Shown here: positions 1 through 8,974 of the stretch, in pieces | Numbering within the stretch: the stretch's first letter is position 1 | Layout: each line of letters starts with the position of its first letter | The notes under the pieces: model-generated | Seen by the model: the letters and a program-made list of their open reading frames with translations, nothing else | Told to the model about the DNA's origin: nothing | The model's database searches: none | Program-made: the position numbers and the translations under genes | Assembly (NCBI GenBank): GCA_947245585.1 | Contig: CAMXPV010000014.1 | Location: 17,392 to 81,391 of the forward strand | Reading direction: 5' to 3' | DNA from: an uncultured Lachnospiraceae bacterium | Lineage (GTDB): Bacteria; Bacillota; Clostridia; Lachnospirales; Lachnospiraceae | DNA: 64,000 nucleotides

Positions 1-555
1 CTCCGTAGGAATGCCTTTCACATAGCCCTGCACTAAGAAAATTGACATGGGCAGCGCAAAGGAAACATAAGGCATCAACAGCGTGTACCAGTGATTCGAC
101 AATCCCAGTCTGGAAAAAATGATATAAATGGGAACCATCAGAGAGTGAATCGGAATCAGCATTCCCATCAGGAACATCACATACAGGGGCTTATTTAACG
201 GGAAATCAATTCTCGAAAGAATATAGCCCACAATAAACGCGATCAGCACGATCAGCAAAACAGAAAGAATTGTCATCCTTGCACTGTTGCCCACCGACTG
301 CATCAGCTTATAATCCTTATTGGATAAAATTTTTATATAGTTCGCCATCGTCGGCTCTTTCGGCAGCCCAACGATATCCGCATTAAATACCCTCTTCTCT
401 TTCAGTGAGGAGTAGAGCATCCAAACCAATGGAAAGATACAGGTCAAGGAAAAAAACCAGAGGAAAAAGTTAATAACTACGGTAAGCACTCCCCTTTTTA
501 CCTTAGTGCCTGTAGAATTGTCTTCGACTTTCGTCATTGTCATTTCTTTAGCCAT
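1..555 (-). CDS. CUT1 sugar ABC transporter permease (MalG-like), partial at the left edge
   Basis: This is the second inner-membrane permease of a carbohydrate ABC importer. About 185 codons are visible, starting with ATG at 555 behind a strong ribosome site (AAAGGAGG about 8 bases upstream). The product begins MAKEMTMTKVED. It shows a first membrane span near residues 25-45, the SSLKEKRVFNADI segment typical of MalG-type permeases, and further spans. The frame runs off the left edge just after GYVKGIPTE, which in this family comes right before the cytoplasmic EAA loop that docks on the ATPase, so that loop is missing from view. It lies 15 bases after the first permease gene and is clearly in the same operon. 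The substrate cannot be told from sequence. Confidence 0.9.
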   Translation of the reverse strand, partial: MAKEMTMTKVEDNSTGTKVKRGVLTVVINFFLWFFSLTCIFPLVWMLYSSLKEKRVFNADIVGLPKEPTMANYIKILSNKDYKLMQSVGNSARMTILSVLLIVLIAFIVGYILSRIDFPLNKPLYVMFLMGMLIPIHSLMVPIYIIFSRLGLSNHWYTLLMPYVSFALPMSIFLVQGYVKGIPTE

Positions 556-570
556 GGTCTCTCCCCTCCT

Positions 571-1539
571 TTACGCTTTAGCCTTGCAGGCTTTGATGGC
601 CCGTTGTCTTTCCTTCTCAATCTGCTTCAAATGCTTCGCTTCCTCACGGTCGTACTTATCCGTCATGAAGTAGTTCATAAGCACCTGAGAGCCGCCGATC
701 ACGGCCAACGCCAGAACGAAGATACCTACGGAAATGCAAGAGCCATAACCCAAGTTGGACTGCTCAAAGGAAACTTTGTAACCATACATCGCCATAACCA
801 TGGAAGAGTAGCCGGGGCCGCCCGCCGTCATGACGTAAATATTATCAAATGCTTTCATGTTACCCGCCACGCAGAGGGTAATACATACAAGCAGCGTATT
901 CTTAATCAGAGGTAATACTATGTAGCGCGCGCGCTGTATTCCCGTCGCGCCGTCGATCTCTGCTGACTCTAAAACCTCCGTACTGATAGAGGACACCGCA
1001 GATAAAAGAATTACCATGTAGTAACCGATAAACTGCCAAATCAGAGGTATGGACACCAAAAGCATTACCAAGCCGGGCTCATTCAGCCATACCTTCTGCT
1101 TATCCGGTCTGCCAATCTGCTCTAAGAACCAGTTCAACAAACCTCTCTTGGAATCATAAATCATCTGCCAGATAAAACCAATGCAGACTGCCGAGATCGT
1201 GCTCGGGAAGAAACCGAACGTTCTGTGGATACCCTGCAGCTTGGTCACCTTAGAGTTGACAAGCAAAACAACGATGAACGCCAGGCCGATCTGACCAATG
1301 ATACATACAACTACCAGAAAAATATTGTGCCAGAAGGAAGTCCAGAACACCTCGTCGCCAAATAACTGCGCATAGTTTGCAAAACCGCTAAAAGTCTTAA
1401 CCGGACCGCCCTTCCATTCAAAAAAGCTATAAAAAAGAGCTGCAAGAAGCGGTGCGAATACCGTGAACACATAGAGCGCCACAGGCACAGCCAGATATGC
1501 AGCTACCACCCATCCCTTTGGTTTAATAGATTTCAGCAT
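571..1539 (-). CDS. CUT1 sugar ABC transporter permease (MalF/UgpA-like)
   Basis: First membrane permease of the carbohydrate importer, 322 residues with about six membrane spans (first near residues 10-35). The EAA loop is intact at about residues 190-210 (ESAEIDGATG followed by IVLPL), the site that contacts the ATPase. The C-terminus carries a basic cytoplasmic tail of about 30 residues. It is read after the binding-protein gene (178-base gap) and just before the second permease. No ATPase gene lies in the visible operon, which is common for Gram-positive CUT1 systems that share one MsmK-type ATPase. Family assignment is firm; substrate is unknown. Confidence 0.92.
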   Translation of the reverse strand: MLKSIKPKGWVVAAYLAVPVALYVFTVFAPLLAALFYSFFEWKGGPVKTFSGFANYAQLFGDEVFWTSFWHNIFLVVVCIIGQIGLAFIVVLLVNSKVTKLQGIHRTFGFFPSTISAVCIGFIWQMIYDSKRGLLNWFLEQIGRPDKQKVWLNEPGLVMLLVSIPLIWQFIGYYMVILLSAVSSISTEVLESAEIDGATGIQRARYIVLPLIKNTLLVCITLCVAGNMKAFDNIYVMTAGGPGYSSMVMAMYGYKVSFEQSNLGYGSCISVGIFVLALAVIGGSQVLMNYFMTDKYDREEAKHLKQIEKERQRAIKACKAKA

Positions 1540-1716
1540 AAAATCGCCCCCATTTCCTTTTTAGTACCCATCTTATGATGTACCCCAAAAGCGAAACGAA
1601 GACCTTCTCTGCCGCTTCGCCGGAATCAAACCTCTTTCGGTAAAATTCCGCCCGGGGGAATCCCCCAGGCGGCATTGCCTTTATTGTTATACTAACCTTC
1701 TCAACTCAAATTGAGA

Positions 1717-3159
1717 TCACTGTCCCAAGTAGGTCTTGTAAGCAGCCTGTGTATCAGCAGCTACAGTCGCGGGATCTTTGTCACCGTTAACCATTTCCTG
1801 CATCTCAGTGTTGAGTACAGACCAAACGGAACCGTCTACATAAGAGTCATAAATCTCACAGCCCTTGTTGTCCACATAGGAGAAGTTGTAGAAGTCCTGT
1901 GTGTACTGATCGAATGCGGAGAGATCCACATCGGAGCTGCAGAAGCCAGCCAGTGCATAGTTCGCGCCTACATACTCGGAGAATGCAGGACCTGTCAGAT
2001 ACTGGCAAAGGTCGATACATGCTGCAAGCTTATCAGGATCCTGCGCTGCCTTAGCGCTGATTGCCATACCATAGCCAAGACCGATGTTCTGGAACTTCTC
2101 ATACTTGGTAGCGTCTGCTGCCTGAGGAAGAACCGCGAACTTTGTGGTGTCTTTCTTCGGATCACCTTCCAGAGTAGCCTGGATGTAGGAAGCATCCCAG
2201 TTACCGCCAATGAATGCAGCAGCGTCGCCGGAGATATAGTACTCACGAGCATCCTCGTTAGATACTGCGTTGAAGTCCTTATTGAAGATATTTGTGTCAT
2301 GGAACAGACGCTGTGTCTCTGTCAGAGCTGCTACGAAGTTAGGATCTTCGAAGTTGCCTGTGCCCGCAATGATATCAGAGAACCACTGTGTGCCTGTGTA
2401 CTGATAGCCAAGGCAGGATACAAAACAGGAGTTCAACTGCCACTGACCGGAGTTACCAAATGCGATGGTGTCAATACCCTGACCGCTGAAGTACTCAGCT
2501 GCCTTCTCTACATCAGCCCATGTGGTCGGGAAAGCATCGAAACCTGCCTCTTTCCACATAGCCTCATCGTAGATCACTACGGTACATGTACCACCTGTCA
2601 AAGCAGGATATGCGTAATACTTGCCGCCCGCTGTGAAAGGTACAAGATAGTCCATAGTGTACTGATCCGCATACGGAGAATTCTTAATGGTGTCTGTCAG
2701 GTCATATACCAGACCCTGATCTGACCAACTGATGGTGTTCATACCCTGAAGCAGGAACACATCCGGAAGATCATCAGCCGCTGCACGTGTAGCGATCTGT
2801 GTCTTGTAATCGTCGTTTGCAAGAACTTCCTCAGCCAGAGTGATGTTTCCATGAGCATCCTGCCAGTTTGCAAGGCAAGTTCTAAAACCGTCGGAACCAC
2901 CGTTACCCTCGGACTCCTCAGATGTAGAGAAGTGCATAATGGAGATCTCTCCGCTGTAAGCCAGATCGCCGCCCTCTGCTGCAGGTGCCTCTGCGTCTGC
3001 TGCAGGTGCCTCCTCTGCCGCAGGAGTCTCTGCTGCTGCGGGAGCTTCCTCTGCTGCAGGTGCCTCCGCGTCTGCTGCAGGTGCATCACTGCCACCGCAG
3101 CCGGCAAGTGTAACAACCATAGCTGTTGCCAATAAAATACTTACTGCTTTCTTTTTCAC
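1717..3159 (-). CDS. extracellular sugar-binding lipoprotein, ABC solute-binding family 1
   Basis: Binding lipoprotein of the CUT1 importer, about 480 residues. I chose the GTG start at 3159 because GGAGG lies 10 bases upstream and the product then begins directly with a lipoprotein signal ([16 protein letters not shown], lipobox LAGC). A longer in-frame ATG exists at 3204 but would put 15 extra residues before the signal. After the lipid-anchored Cys comes a low-complexity linker of Ala, Pro and Glu (about residues 25-60), then a family-1 solute-binding fold, with many aromatic residues such as WKEAGF and GGNWDASY. The linker DNA is repetitive and resembles the linkers of two other binding proteins at 29.8 kb and 38.95 kb. 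Substrate unknown; an oligosaccharide is likely by family. Confidence 0.9.
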   Translation of the reverse strand: MKKKAVSILLATAMVVTLAGCGGSDAPAADAEAPAAEEAPAAAETPAAEEAPAADAEAPAAEGGDLAYSGEISIMHFSTSEESEGNGGSDGFRTCLANWQDAHGNITLAEEVLANDDYKTQIATRAAADDLPDVFLLQGMNTISWSDQGLVYDLTDTIKNSPYADQYTMDYLVPFTAGGKYYAYPALTGGTCTVVIYDEAMWKEAGFDAFPTTWADVEKAAEYFSGQGIDTIAFGNSGQWQLNSCFVSCLGYQYTGTQWFSDIIAGTGNFEDPNFVAALTETQRLFHDTNIFNKDFNAVSNEDAREYYISGDAAAFIGGNWDASYIQATLEGDPKKDTTKFAVLPQAADATKYEKFQNIGLGYGMAISAKAAQDPDKLAACIDLCQYLTGPAFSEYVGANYALAGFCSSDVDLSAFDQYTQDFYNFSYVDNKGCEIYDSYVDGSVWSVLNTEMQEMVNGDKDPATVAADTQAAYKTYLGQ

Positions 3160-3202
3160 TTTTTCATTTCCTCCTTTAATAATTTGAAAATCTAACGGTA
3201 TC

Positions 3203-3233
3203 ACGAAGCGTTTATTTACTTAAACGTTTTCGT
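3203..3233. promoter_or_regulatory. operator-like inverted repeat downstream of the CUT1 promoter
   Basis: ACGAAGCGTTTA (3203-3214) faces TAAACGTTTTCGT (3221-3233), a near-perfect dyad with one unpaired base. Its core AAACGTTT resembles LacI-family operators. It lies between the predicted -10 (3240-3245) and the GTG start, where bound repressor would block transcription. The regulator is not identifiable in the window. Confidence 0.45.
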
Positions 3234-3239
3234 AATGTT

Positions 3240-3268
3240 AGTCTAGCACACATTTCCCATAATAACAA
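3240..3268 (-). promoter_or_regulatory. predicted sigma-A promoter of the CUT1 sugar transporter
   Basis: Read on the minus strand: -35 TTGTTA (3268-3263), a 17-base spacer, and -10 TAGACT (3245-3240). It sits about 80 bases upstream of the binding-protein start and next to the inverted repeat at 3203-3233. Confidence 0.5.
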
Positions 3269-3314
3269 CCCTTTTTTTAATTTTTTTCATACATTTTTGA
3301 TAAATTTTTCTATA

Positions 3315-3333
3315 TTACTTAATATTTAAGTAA
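3315..3333. promoter_or_regulatory. TTACTTAA-tat-TTAAGTAA palindrome
   Basis: A perfect 8-base inverted repeat with a 3-base centre, about 50 bases upstream of the predicted CUT1 -35. The same octamer TTACTTAA recurs at 3216-3223 within the downstream operator-like repeat, so both could bind one regulator. An AT-rich hairpin without function is the alternative. Confidence 0.35.
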
Positions 3334-3351
3334 AACAGTTGACAGATCCCT

Positions 3352-3398
3352 TGAGAAAAAATAAAAATACGGTGCCTCGTCCCTCCGATGCACCGTAT
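3352..3398 (-). terminator. Rho-independent terminator after the diguanylate cyclase
   Basis: On the minus strand ATACGGTGC (3398-3390) pairs with GCACCGTAT (3375-3367), followed by a T-rich run (ATTTTTATTTTTT form). It lies 20 bases after the stop of the cyclase gene ending at 3418. Confidence 0.75.
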
Positions 3399-3417
3399 AT
3401 CCTTTGTCTTTTTCTTT

Positions 3418-4899
3418 CTAATTTTCTGCTGCCACCTGCTCGACCGGCGTTCTGTCCCGGTAAAACGCCAATTGATTTTTACCGCGCTTCTTCGCTTTAT
3501 ATACGCCCTGATCAGCAGCCTTGTATAGCGTCTCGAAGTCGTCCCCCTCCTGAGGGAAGACCGCCACGCCGATGCTGGCCGTCGCTTTATATTTTACATA
3601 TTCGCCCGCCTGAAAACTCTTAAAGAAGTTTTCTACCTTCTTTGCTTCTTTCAGGATATCCTCATCATTTGAAATATCCTTTAGAAAAACCATAAATTCA
3701 TCGCCGCCCACACGACCCACAATATCGGAGGCACGGAAGATGGCTCCAATCTGTACGCCAAGGGCGCGAAGCACCTCGTCACCGAAAGCATGTCCCATGG
3801 TATCGTTGATTTTTTTGAAATTATCGATATCAATCATGAACATCATAGACTGCTTATCCGGATTCTTCGCCATATAATCCTTAATCTTACGCTCCGTGGC
3901 GAGTTTATTGCTAAGACCGGTCAAAAGATCCGTATCCGCCTTATTCTCCAGTTCCTTCTTCTTTTCATTGCTGCGAATCTTGCCAACAATATTGATTGCC
4001 ATGACAGTACAGAAGAATACGCCAATCACTATGAGCAGGGAAATCACCATGCTCTTTGTCGTGCTGCACAGATAACCGGCCTGTCTCTCCACATAGGCTG
4101 CACTGACACCGAGCACCATATCCCAACGGCAGCTGCCAAGCGGCACAAAAGTCACCACATGGAACTGCTTTCCTGTCTGCATGTCAAGATTGCCACGGGA
4201 ACCGTTACCGATACGATTGCGCAACACTCTGACATTGTCTTTGTTTTCCGGCTCAAGAGCTGAAAAAAGATTTCCGTCCTTCAGACAGCCGTTTGTCGTG
4301 GAACCGCTTGTTCCCAACACATTTCCCTCCAGATCCGCAACAACCAGAAAACTGGTAGAATCAAATCCGGAGTTCATAAGCATATCCGCAAACTGGCTCA
4401 TCGGATAAAGAAGAATCAAATACCCCTGTTCTCCACCCGCCGAAACAGGTTTTGCCACCGCTATAGACTCCACTTCCTGCGCGTAAATATAAGGCCGCTC
4501 TCCCAGAAGAACCTCCTGGAACCATGTTGTTTTGCCAATGTCAAGCGTGTTTCCCTTCTGATCAACTGCCGTTCCCTTTTCGTCGCTGTAGAGAACCGTT
4601 TCTACCCCTGCAGCCTCCGCTGCAACGCCAAGCAGCTCCTCTACCCGGTCGCCATCTTTCGTCCCCTCGCTTGCAAGCAGTATCCTGACAGGCTCACCCG
4701 CCTTGTCCATGCCGTCCAACCGACTCAAAAAACGCTCTCCATAAGTTTCCGTCGAAGAGATCAGTGTTTTCAGTACGGAATCTTTCGCATCCTTGCTGCT
4801 TTTAGAGTAAAAACTGACCAACATACCCACTACAACAACCATCATGATTCCTGTTGGAATAAGCCATTGCAATACACTCGACTTGTTTTGATTATCCAT
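3418..4899 (-). CDS. membrane diguanylate cyclase with extracytoplasmic sensor region
   Basis: Makes c-di-GMP from two GTP. The 493 residues contain a membrane span (about 12-31), an extracytoplasmic segment of about 250 residues that looks Cache-like, a second span (about 283-303) and a GGDEF domain (about 320-480). The catalytic motif GGDEF is intact at 398-402. An RxxD inhibitory site (RASD, 389-392) lies exactly five residues before it, so product feedback inhibition is expected. The ATG at 4899 overlaps the last 8 bases of the DUF624 gene, indicating translational coupling. The neighbouring membrane protein and sugar importer suggest a nutrient-linked signal, but the ligand is unknown. 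Confidence 0.93.
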   Translation of the reverse strand: MDNQNKSSVLQWLIPTGIMMVVVVGMLVSFYSKSSKDAKDSVLKTLISSTETYGERFLSRLDGMDKAGEPVRILLASEGTKDGDRVEELLGVAAEAAGVETVLYSDEKGTAVDQKGNTLDIGKTTWFQEVLLGERPYIYAQEVESIAVAKPVSAGGEQGYLILLYPMSQFADMLMNSGFDSTSFLVVADLEGNVLGTSGSTTNGCLKDGNLFSALEPENKDNVRVLRNRIGNGSRGNLDMQTGKQFHVVTFVPLGSCRWDMVLGVSAAYVERQAGYLCSTTKSMVISLLIVIGVFFCTVMAINIVGKIRSNEKKKELENKADTDLLTGLSNKLATERKIKDYMAKNPDKQSMMFMIDIDNFKKINDTMGHAFGDEVLRALGVQIGAIFRASDIVGRVGGDEFMVFLKDISNDEDILKEAKKVENFFKSFQAGEYVKYKATASIGVAVFPQEGDDFETLYKAADQGVYKAKKRGKNQLAFYRDRTPVEQVAAEN

Positions 4900-5575
4900 C
4901 GATTTCTTTTGTCTCCTCGTCTATTTTCAGGGAGAAGTCCAGATCGGAGGCCGCCTCCTCCGTTTCAGGCTCCAACTTTTTAAAAATACCACTGTATATC
5001 CACGCCGCAGCATAGGCCGGTGCCGAAAAGCCGAACAGAAAGACAAAGAGAAGTGCAAATGTGGAAAAATACCCGGCCACAAAAGGCAGAATATAGCACA
5101 CTATCATCAAAATCGTTCTGGGCAGATTGGCAAATGCCAACAGCATCGCATTCTTAAGTGTATTTTTAATGGAATTTTCAAATCTGGCCAACACCGGGAA
5201 CACATATACCGCAATCATCACAAGGAGGATCGCCACCGCCACCACGGCTATGATCAGAGGTTTCGGGAACGTCAGTCCCGAATAATTGAAAATCCAAACA
5301 TCTCCTATATATATTACCACCACCAGAAGCATCAGAAGCCATATGAGGGTTGCCTGCCTGAAATTCGCCTTAAAAGACTTAAAGAAGCCTCTGACAAGAT
5401 AGCCTTCCTCGTCGCGGACAATTTTAAGCAGTACATAATGCTGCGCCGTAAATGCCGCGCCCGCAGTTATAATCGGAATGCAGCATATTATCATTAGTAA
5501 ATTTAAAATCATCAAGTCCCCCACACGATTTAAAAACCGCATAACGGGGCTGTCCATATCGAAAAGTTTACCCAT
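4892..5575 (-). CDS. DUF624 / YesL-like membrane protein
   Basis: A 227-residue protein with about five or six hydrophobic spans. The N-terminal pattern (LNRVGDLMILNLL, then PIITAGAAFTA) is characteristic of the DUF624 family to which Bacillus YesL belongs. These proteins are usually encoded beside carbohydrate ABC importers and YesMN two-component systems; their biochemical role is not established. Here the gene is coupled by an 8-base overlap to a diguanylate cyclase, which is a less usual partner. The C-terminal tail is acidic and cytoplasmic. Start ATG at 5575 follows GGAG nine bases upstream. Confidence 0.85.
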   Translation of the reverse strand: MGKLFDMDSPVMRFLNRVGDLMILNLLMIICCIPIITAGAAFTAQHYVLLKIVRDEEGYLVRGFFKSFKANFRQATLIWLLMLLVVVIYIGDVWIFNYSGLTFPKPLIIAVVAVAILLVMIAVYVFPVLARFENSIKNTLKNAMLLAFANLPRTILMIVCYILPFVAGYFSTFALLFVFLFGFSAPAYAAAWIYSGIFKKLEPETEEAASDLDFSLKIDEETKEIDG

Positions 5576-5670
5576 TTAACATTTCTCCAAGAAATCGCAA
5601 CTTTTATTTTATCACATAGAAATATGAAAAACCATAAAAACATTTAAATATGTAAAAAAAACAAACTATT

Positions 5671-6927
5671 TTAGATTTTATATTTTTTGCTTACCTGTTG
5701 GTATTGCATGTTAAGCGTCTGGTACATTTTCAGGATATTTGCCGTCTCACGCTTCACATGCTCCATGATTTCGTCATAGGAATCCGAAAGCACCGTGACT
5801 ATTTGTCTCTTGAAACGCTTCTTTGCAACCTCTTCACTCAGGAACCGCAGCACCTGTTGTTTCGATGCCGCTTCCCTGTAACTCCTCTTGTTGACCAGCG
5901 CACTCACCACATCCGCCACCTGCAGAACTCCCTGTTGGATGCTGATCTTCTGGTCACTTAAGCGTTTCGGGTATCCGCTCATGTCTCCCCTCTCGTGATG
6001 CGCCAACGCAATACTCACAATATCGGCATCCATCCTGTGTTCCAGTTTCTCCTGTGCAATCCCCACATGCGTGCGGACATGCTTAATCTCCTCAGGTTTT
6101 AACTTTCTGGGCGCCATAACGATATCCTGTGATATTGCAATCATTCCCAAATCATGCACCAACGCCGCATAATAGATCATTTCCCGCTCCTGATCCGGGA
6201 GAAACAGGCGGGACGCAATCTCCTCACAAATGCAGATCGTGGTAACGGTGTCGAGCACCATGCCTTCCCGGACAAAGCCAAGGCAGTAAATCAACATGTC
6301 CAGGAACTTCTTTTTATTCTCATTGGAAAAAATCATATATTCTGCAATCTCATCCAACTCCTCTTTATATTCCTGGTTTTTCAGTTTTTCTAATATATTA
6401 TACTTTGCGTCGCACTGGTAAAACCGATCCAACCCCGCAGCCGAAAGCTTTGTCCCGGCCTGTTTTTGGAACATGCGCGGGTCAAACTGCGCGCCCATGG
6501 TATTGGAATAAATATCTATCTTTTCGGCAATATTAATATAAGCCGCCACTTCCTTGTAAGCATAATCAACCGTCTGCAGCTTTTCGTAATCCCTGCAATG
6601 ATACATGATTACTTTCGATAAATCCGGCTCCGGAGACAAATATTTAAAAAACAGGTATCCGTAAATCGAATGGGCCATGCTGTCCCGGGTTTCATATTGC
6701 AGCAAATCATTGATCCTGCCCCGCTCCGTCTTATAGGCGCCAATATCGTGCATTGTGGCAATCATAACAATATCCGCAAGTTCAAACTCTTCGTACTTGT
6801 TTTCTTCCTGAAGCATCTTATAAACAACATATGCCACCCTCGATCCATGTTCCATCAGGGTCGGGTTAATCAGCTTCAAAATATCCCTCATCAACAGATA
6901 AATGTCTTTACTTTTTATATACTCCAT
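5671..6927 (-). CDS. HD-GYP domain protein, probable c-di-GMP phosphodiesterase
   Basis: 418 residues with two HD-type regions. The N-terminal one has HD at 60-61 (ATMHDIGAYK). The C-terminal one has HD at 258-259 (LVHDLGMIA) and the diagnostic motif HHERGDMSGYP at 310-320, which in HD-GYP enzymes marks hydrolysis of c-di-GMP. The second position of the usual HHERxDGxGYP is Gly-Asp-Met-Ser here, a mild departure. No signal peptide or membrane span is visible, so it is cytosolic. It stands upstream of the DUF624-cyclase pair on the same strand with a 95-base gap, so synthesis and breakdown genes are neighbours. The N-terminal HD may be regulatory. Confidence 0.85.
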   Translation of the reverse strand: MEYIKSKDIYLLMRDILKLINPTLMEHGSRVAYVVYKMLQEENKYEEFELADIVMIATMHDIGAYKTERGRINDLLQYETRDSMAHSIYGYLFFKYLSPEPDLSKVIMYHCRDYEKLQTVDYAYKEVAAYINIAEKIDIYSNTMGAQFDPRMFQKQAGTKLSAAGLDRFYQCDAKYNILEKLKNQEYKEELDEIAEYMIFSNENKKKFLDMLIYCLGFVREGMVLDTVTTICICEEIASRLFLPDQEREMIYYAALVHDLGMIAISQDIVMAPRKLKPEEIKHVRTHVGIAQEKLEHRMDADIVSIALAHHERGDMSGYPKRLSDQKISIQQGVLQVADVVSALVNKRSYREAASKQQVLRFLSEEVAKKRFKRQIVTVLSDSYDEIMEHVKRETANILKMYQTLNMQYQQVSKKYKI

Positions 6928-6951
6928 ACTCTTCCCCCGTCCCTAAGCCTA

Positions 6952-7446
6952 TCACAGCACAAACTCCATCGGTGTATAAATGATACCGTCCTTCTTCTCC
7001 TGCGGACGCAGATCCCGAAATCCCAATCTGTGATAAAATTCAACTCCATAAGGAGAGGAATTTACCGTCACACGCGAGGCCTGCACCTCGGTCAGAAGAT
7101 AATTGGACAAATACTGCAGAAGCGCCCGCCCGATTCCCCTCCTATGATACTTCTCATCCACGAAGAGCAGAGAAATATGCGTCCCGTCACGCAGGGTAAG
7201 CATTCCCACAATTCTCTTTCCGTCCAACGCGACAAACAACTGGTAGGAGCCTACGACAAACATGCGATAGAGTGTGGAATCCGTGATAAAGTTTTCAAAA
7301 TTCTTCACCCCTTCAGGAGAGTAAACGTCCGCCTCAAACCGTAAAAAAGTCCGCCACGCCAATGCCATGGCATCCTCCCATTCATCCCTGTATGCGTTTC
7401 TAATTTGATACGGCACTTCCAAAACAATCTGCTGCTCCTTTTTCAA
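6952..7446 (-). CDS. GNAT-family N-acetyltransferase
   Basis: 164 residues with the GNAT acetyl-CoA site (RRGIGRALLQYL, about 112-123) and the C-terminal motif YHRLGFRDL. Substrate unknown. The start is unclear: the longest frame begins with TTG at 7446 only one base after AAGGAG, too close for normal initiation. Later codons (TTG at residue 9 or GTG at residue 11) fit the second GGAG better. It ends 24 bases before the HD-GYP gene start on the same strand. Confidence 0.85.
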   Translation of the reverse strand: MKKEQQIVLEVPYQIRNAYRDEWEDAMALAWRTFLRFEADVYSPEGVKNFENFITDSTLYRMFVVGSYQLFVALDGKRIVGMLTLRDGTHISLLFVDEKYHRRGIGRALLQYLSNYLLTEVQASRVTVNSSPYGVEFYHRLGFRDLRPQEKKDGIIYTPMEFVL

Positions 7447-7495
7447 TCTCCTTACTATTTTAACGTATTTTTTGTAAAATTACAACCAGAAGCGA

Positions 7496-8488
7496 CTATT
7501 TAGCCGCTTCGCTGCCAACCTTATTCACAAGTGGCAGCCCATTCTCCAGGGCATAGGCATTCTCCAGAGTCACCTTGGCGATCGCCTGCATAGCCTCCCT
7601 GGTGAAAAAGCCCATGTGGGAAGTGATCAGCACATTGGGGAAGGTCATAAGTCTCGCCAGGTTTTCATCCCGCATAATCTCATTTGACTTATCCTCGTAA
7701 AAAATTCCTTCCTCCTCCTCGTAAACATCCAGACCTACGCCGCCGAATTTTCCGGCCACCAGTCCGTCGATCAGCGCATCCGTATCAATCAGCGCGCCTC
7801 TGGAAGTGTTGACCAGATACACACCGTCCTTCATATTTGCAATCGTCTGCGCATTGACCAGGTGTTTCGTCTCCGAAGTCAACGGGCAATGCAGGGAAAT
7901 CACATCCGACCGCTCCATCAGTTCCTGCACTGACACATATTCCGCCTCCACATCCTTGTTTGGATAGGGATCGTAGGCCAATACTTCCATGCCAAACCCG
8001 TTACAGATGCGGATCATGGCCTGGCCGATCTTACCTGTGCCCACAACACCGGCTGTCTTATGATACAAATCCACACCCATAAGACCATAAAGGCTCATGT
8101 TAAACTCCCTCGTCCTGTTGTACGCTTTATGTGTGTAGCGGTTCACCGTCATGAGCATTGTCATTGCGAATTCCGCCACAGCCTCCGGTGAATAGCTGGG
8201 CACACGAAGCACCTGTATTTTATCCTCCGCCGCCTTCACATCCACATGATTAAAGCCTGCGCTGCGCAAAAGCAGCGCCTTCACACGCATATCGTAGAGC
8301 TGCTGAATCATATTTGCATTGACATAGTCATTCACAAAAATACAGACTGCATCATAACCTTTTGCCAGAGAAACCGTCTCCTCATGAAACGGCGCTTCAT
8401 AAAAGTGAATCTCAAACCCATACTCCTTACCCATAGGCTCAAACCAAACCTTGTCATAAGGTTTTGTACTGAAAAATGCAATTTTCAT
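7496..8488 (-). CDS. ldhA: D-lactate dehydrogenase (2-hydroxyacid dehydrogenase)
   Basis: Reduces pyruvate to D-lactate with NADH during fermentation. 330 residues, the usual family size. The NAD-binding loop is GTGKIG at 150-155. Catalytic Arg lies in NTSRGALID (Arg230), the acid in GLDVYEEEE (about 257-260) and the catalytic His in LITSHMGFF (His291). The YEDKSNEIMRDENLARL segment matches the fermentative LdhA branch rather than phosphoglycerate dehydrogenase. GGAGG stands 9 bases before ATG. A different 2-hydroxyacid substrate is possible but less likely. Confidence 0.9.
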   Translation of the reverse strand: MKIAFFSTKPYDKVWFEPMGKEYGFEIHFYEAPFHEETVSLAKGYDAVCIFVNDYVNANMIQQLYDMRVKALLLRSAGFNHVDVKAAEDKIQVLRVPSYSPEAVAEFAMTMLMTVNRYTHKAYNRTREFNMSLYGLMGVDLYHKTAGVVGTGKIGQAMIRICNGFGMEVLAYDPYPNKDVEAEYVSVQELMERSDVISLHCPLTSETKHLVNAQTIANMKDGVYLVNTSRGALIDTDALIDGLVAGKFGGVGLDVYEEEEGIFYEDKSNEIMRDENLARLMTFPNVLITSHMGFFTREAMQAIAKVTLENAYALENGLPLVNKVGSEAAK

Positions 8489-8575
8489 ATATACCGTCCT
8501 CCTATTTTTTTAAAAACATACGTTTCAGATATCTAGTATACGCATCCGCCAATAAAGTATTCCCGGCGCCTCCAT

Positions 8576-8604
8576 CGAAAAAGACTCTGCCTTACAGAGT
8601 CTTT
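8576..8604 (-). terminator. Rho-independent terminator
   Basis: AAGACTCTG (8581-8589) and CAGAGTCTT (8595-8603) form a 9-base stem with a 5-base loop. On the minus strand it is followed by TTTTT, 20 bases after the stop of the small gene ending at 8626. Confidence 0.8.
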
Positions 8605-8625
8605 CGCCATACTTATCTCCTGCCA

Positions 8626-8961
8626 CTAGTCTGTTTCTGCAAATAAACCGTCAAAAAAATTACTCACACTCTCCTTAATGCTTTGTAAAAATCCCTCTTT
8701 TGCACCCGCCATTGCGCTGTCCACGGCCTCCTCAATTACCTGATCTGCCTGCTCCACCACATCTCCCAGGGCCTCGTCAGCCTGTTCCACTGCTGCAGAC
8801 CCATACTCCTCATACATGCCCTTCACCTGATCTGCGATCTCCTCCGCCTCCGACCCAATGTTCTCTATAGCAGGAGCCTGCCCGTCGCGGGGCTGTGTGA
8901 CAGCCAGATAGGCCACGCACAAAATCGCCGCCAGACACAGAAGCCTAAAAAATTTTTTCAT
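8626..8961 (-). CDS. small membrane-anchored or secreted acidic protein
   Basis: 111 residues, not recognised as a family. It starts MKKFFRLLCLAAILCVAYLAV, a positively charged and hydrophobic segment that could be an anchor or signal peptide. The remainder is acidic and predicted to be helical, with amphipathic heptads rich in Ala, Glu, Asp and Val. GAGGAG lies just before ATG. It follows the hydrolase gene with a 13-base gap, so the two are probably co-transcribed, and a terminator follows it. Confidence 0.7.
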   Translation of the reverse strand: MKKFFRLLCLAAILCVAYLAVTQPRDGQAPAIENIGSEAEEIADQVKGMYEEYGSAAVEQADEALGDVVEQADQVIEEAVDSAMAGAKEGFLQSIKESVSNFFDGLFAETD

Positions 8962-8974
8962 AATTTCTCCTCAA

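Noticed and set aside
2739..3116. Open frames opposite or within the binding-protein linkers (also 29.67-30.03 kb and 38.86-39.15 kb)
   Set aside because: Their composition is only the shifted reading of the Ala/Glu/Pro repeat DNA, with no ribosome site and no family match.
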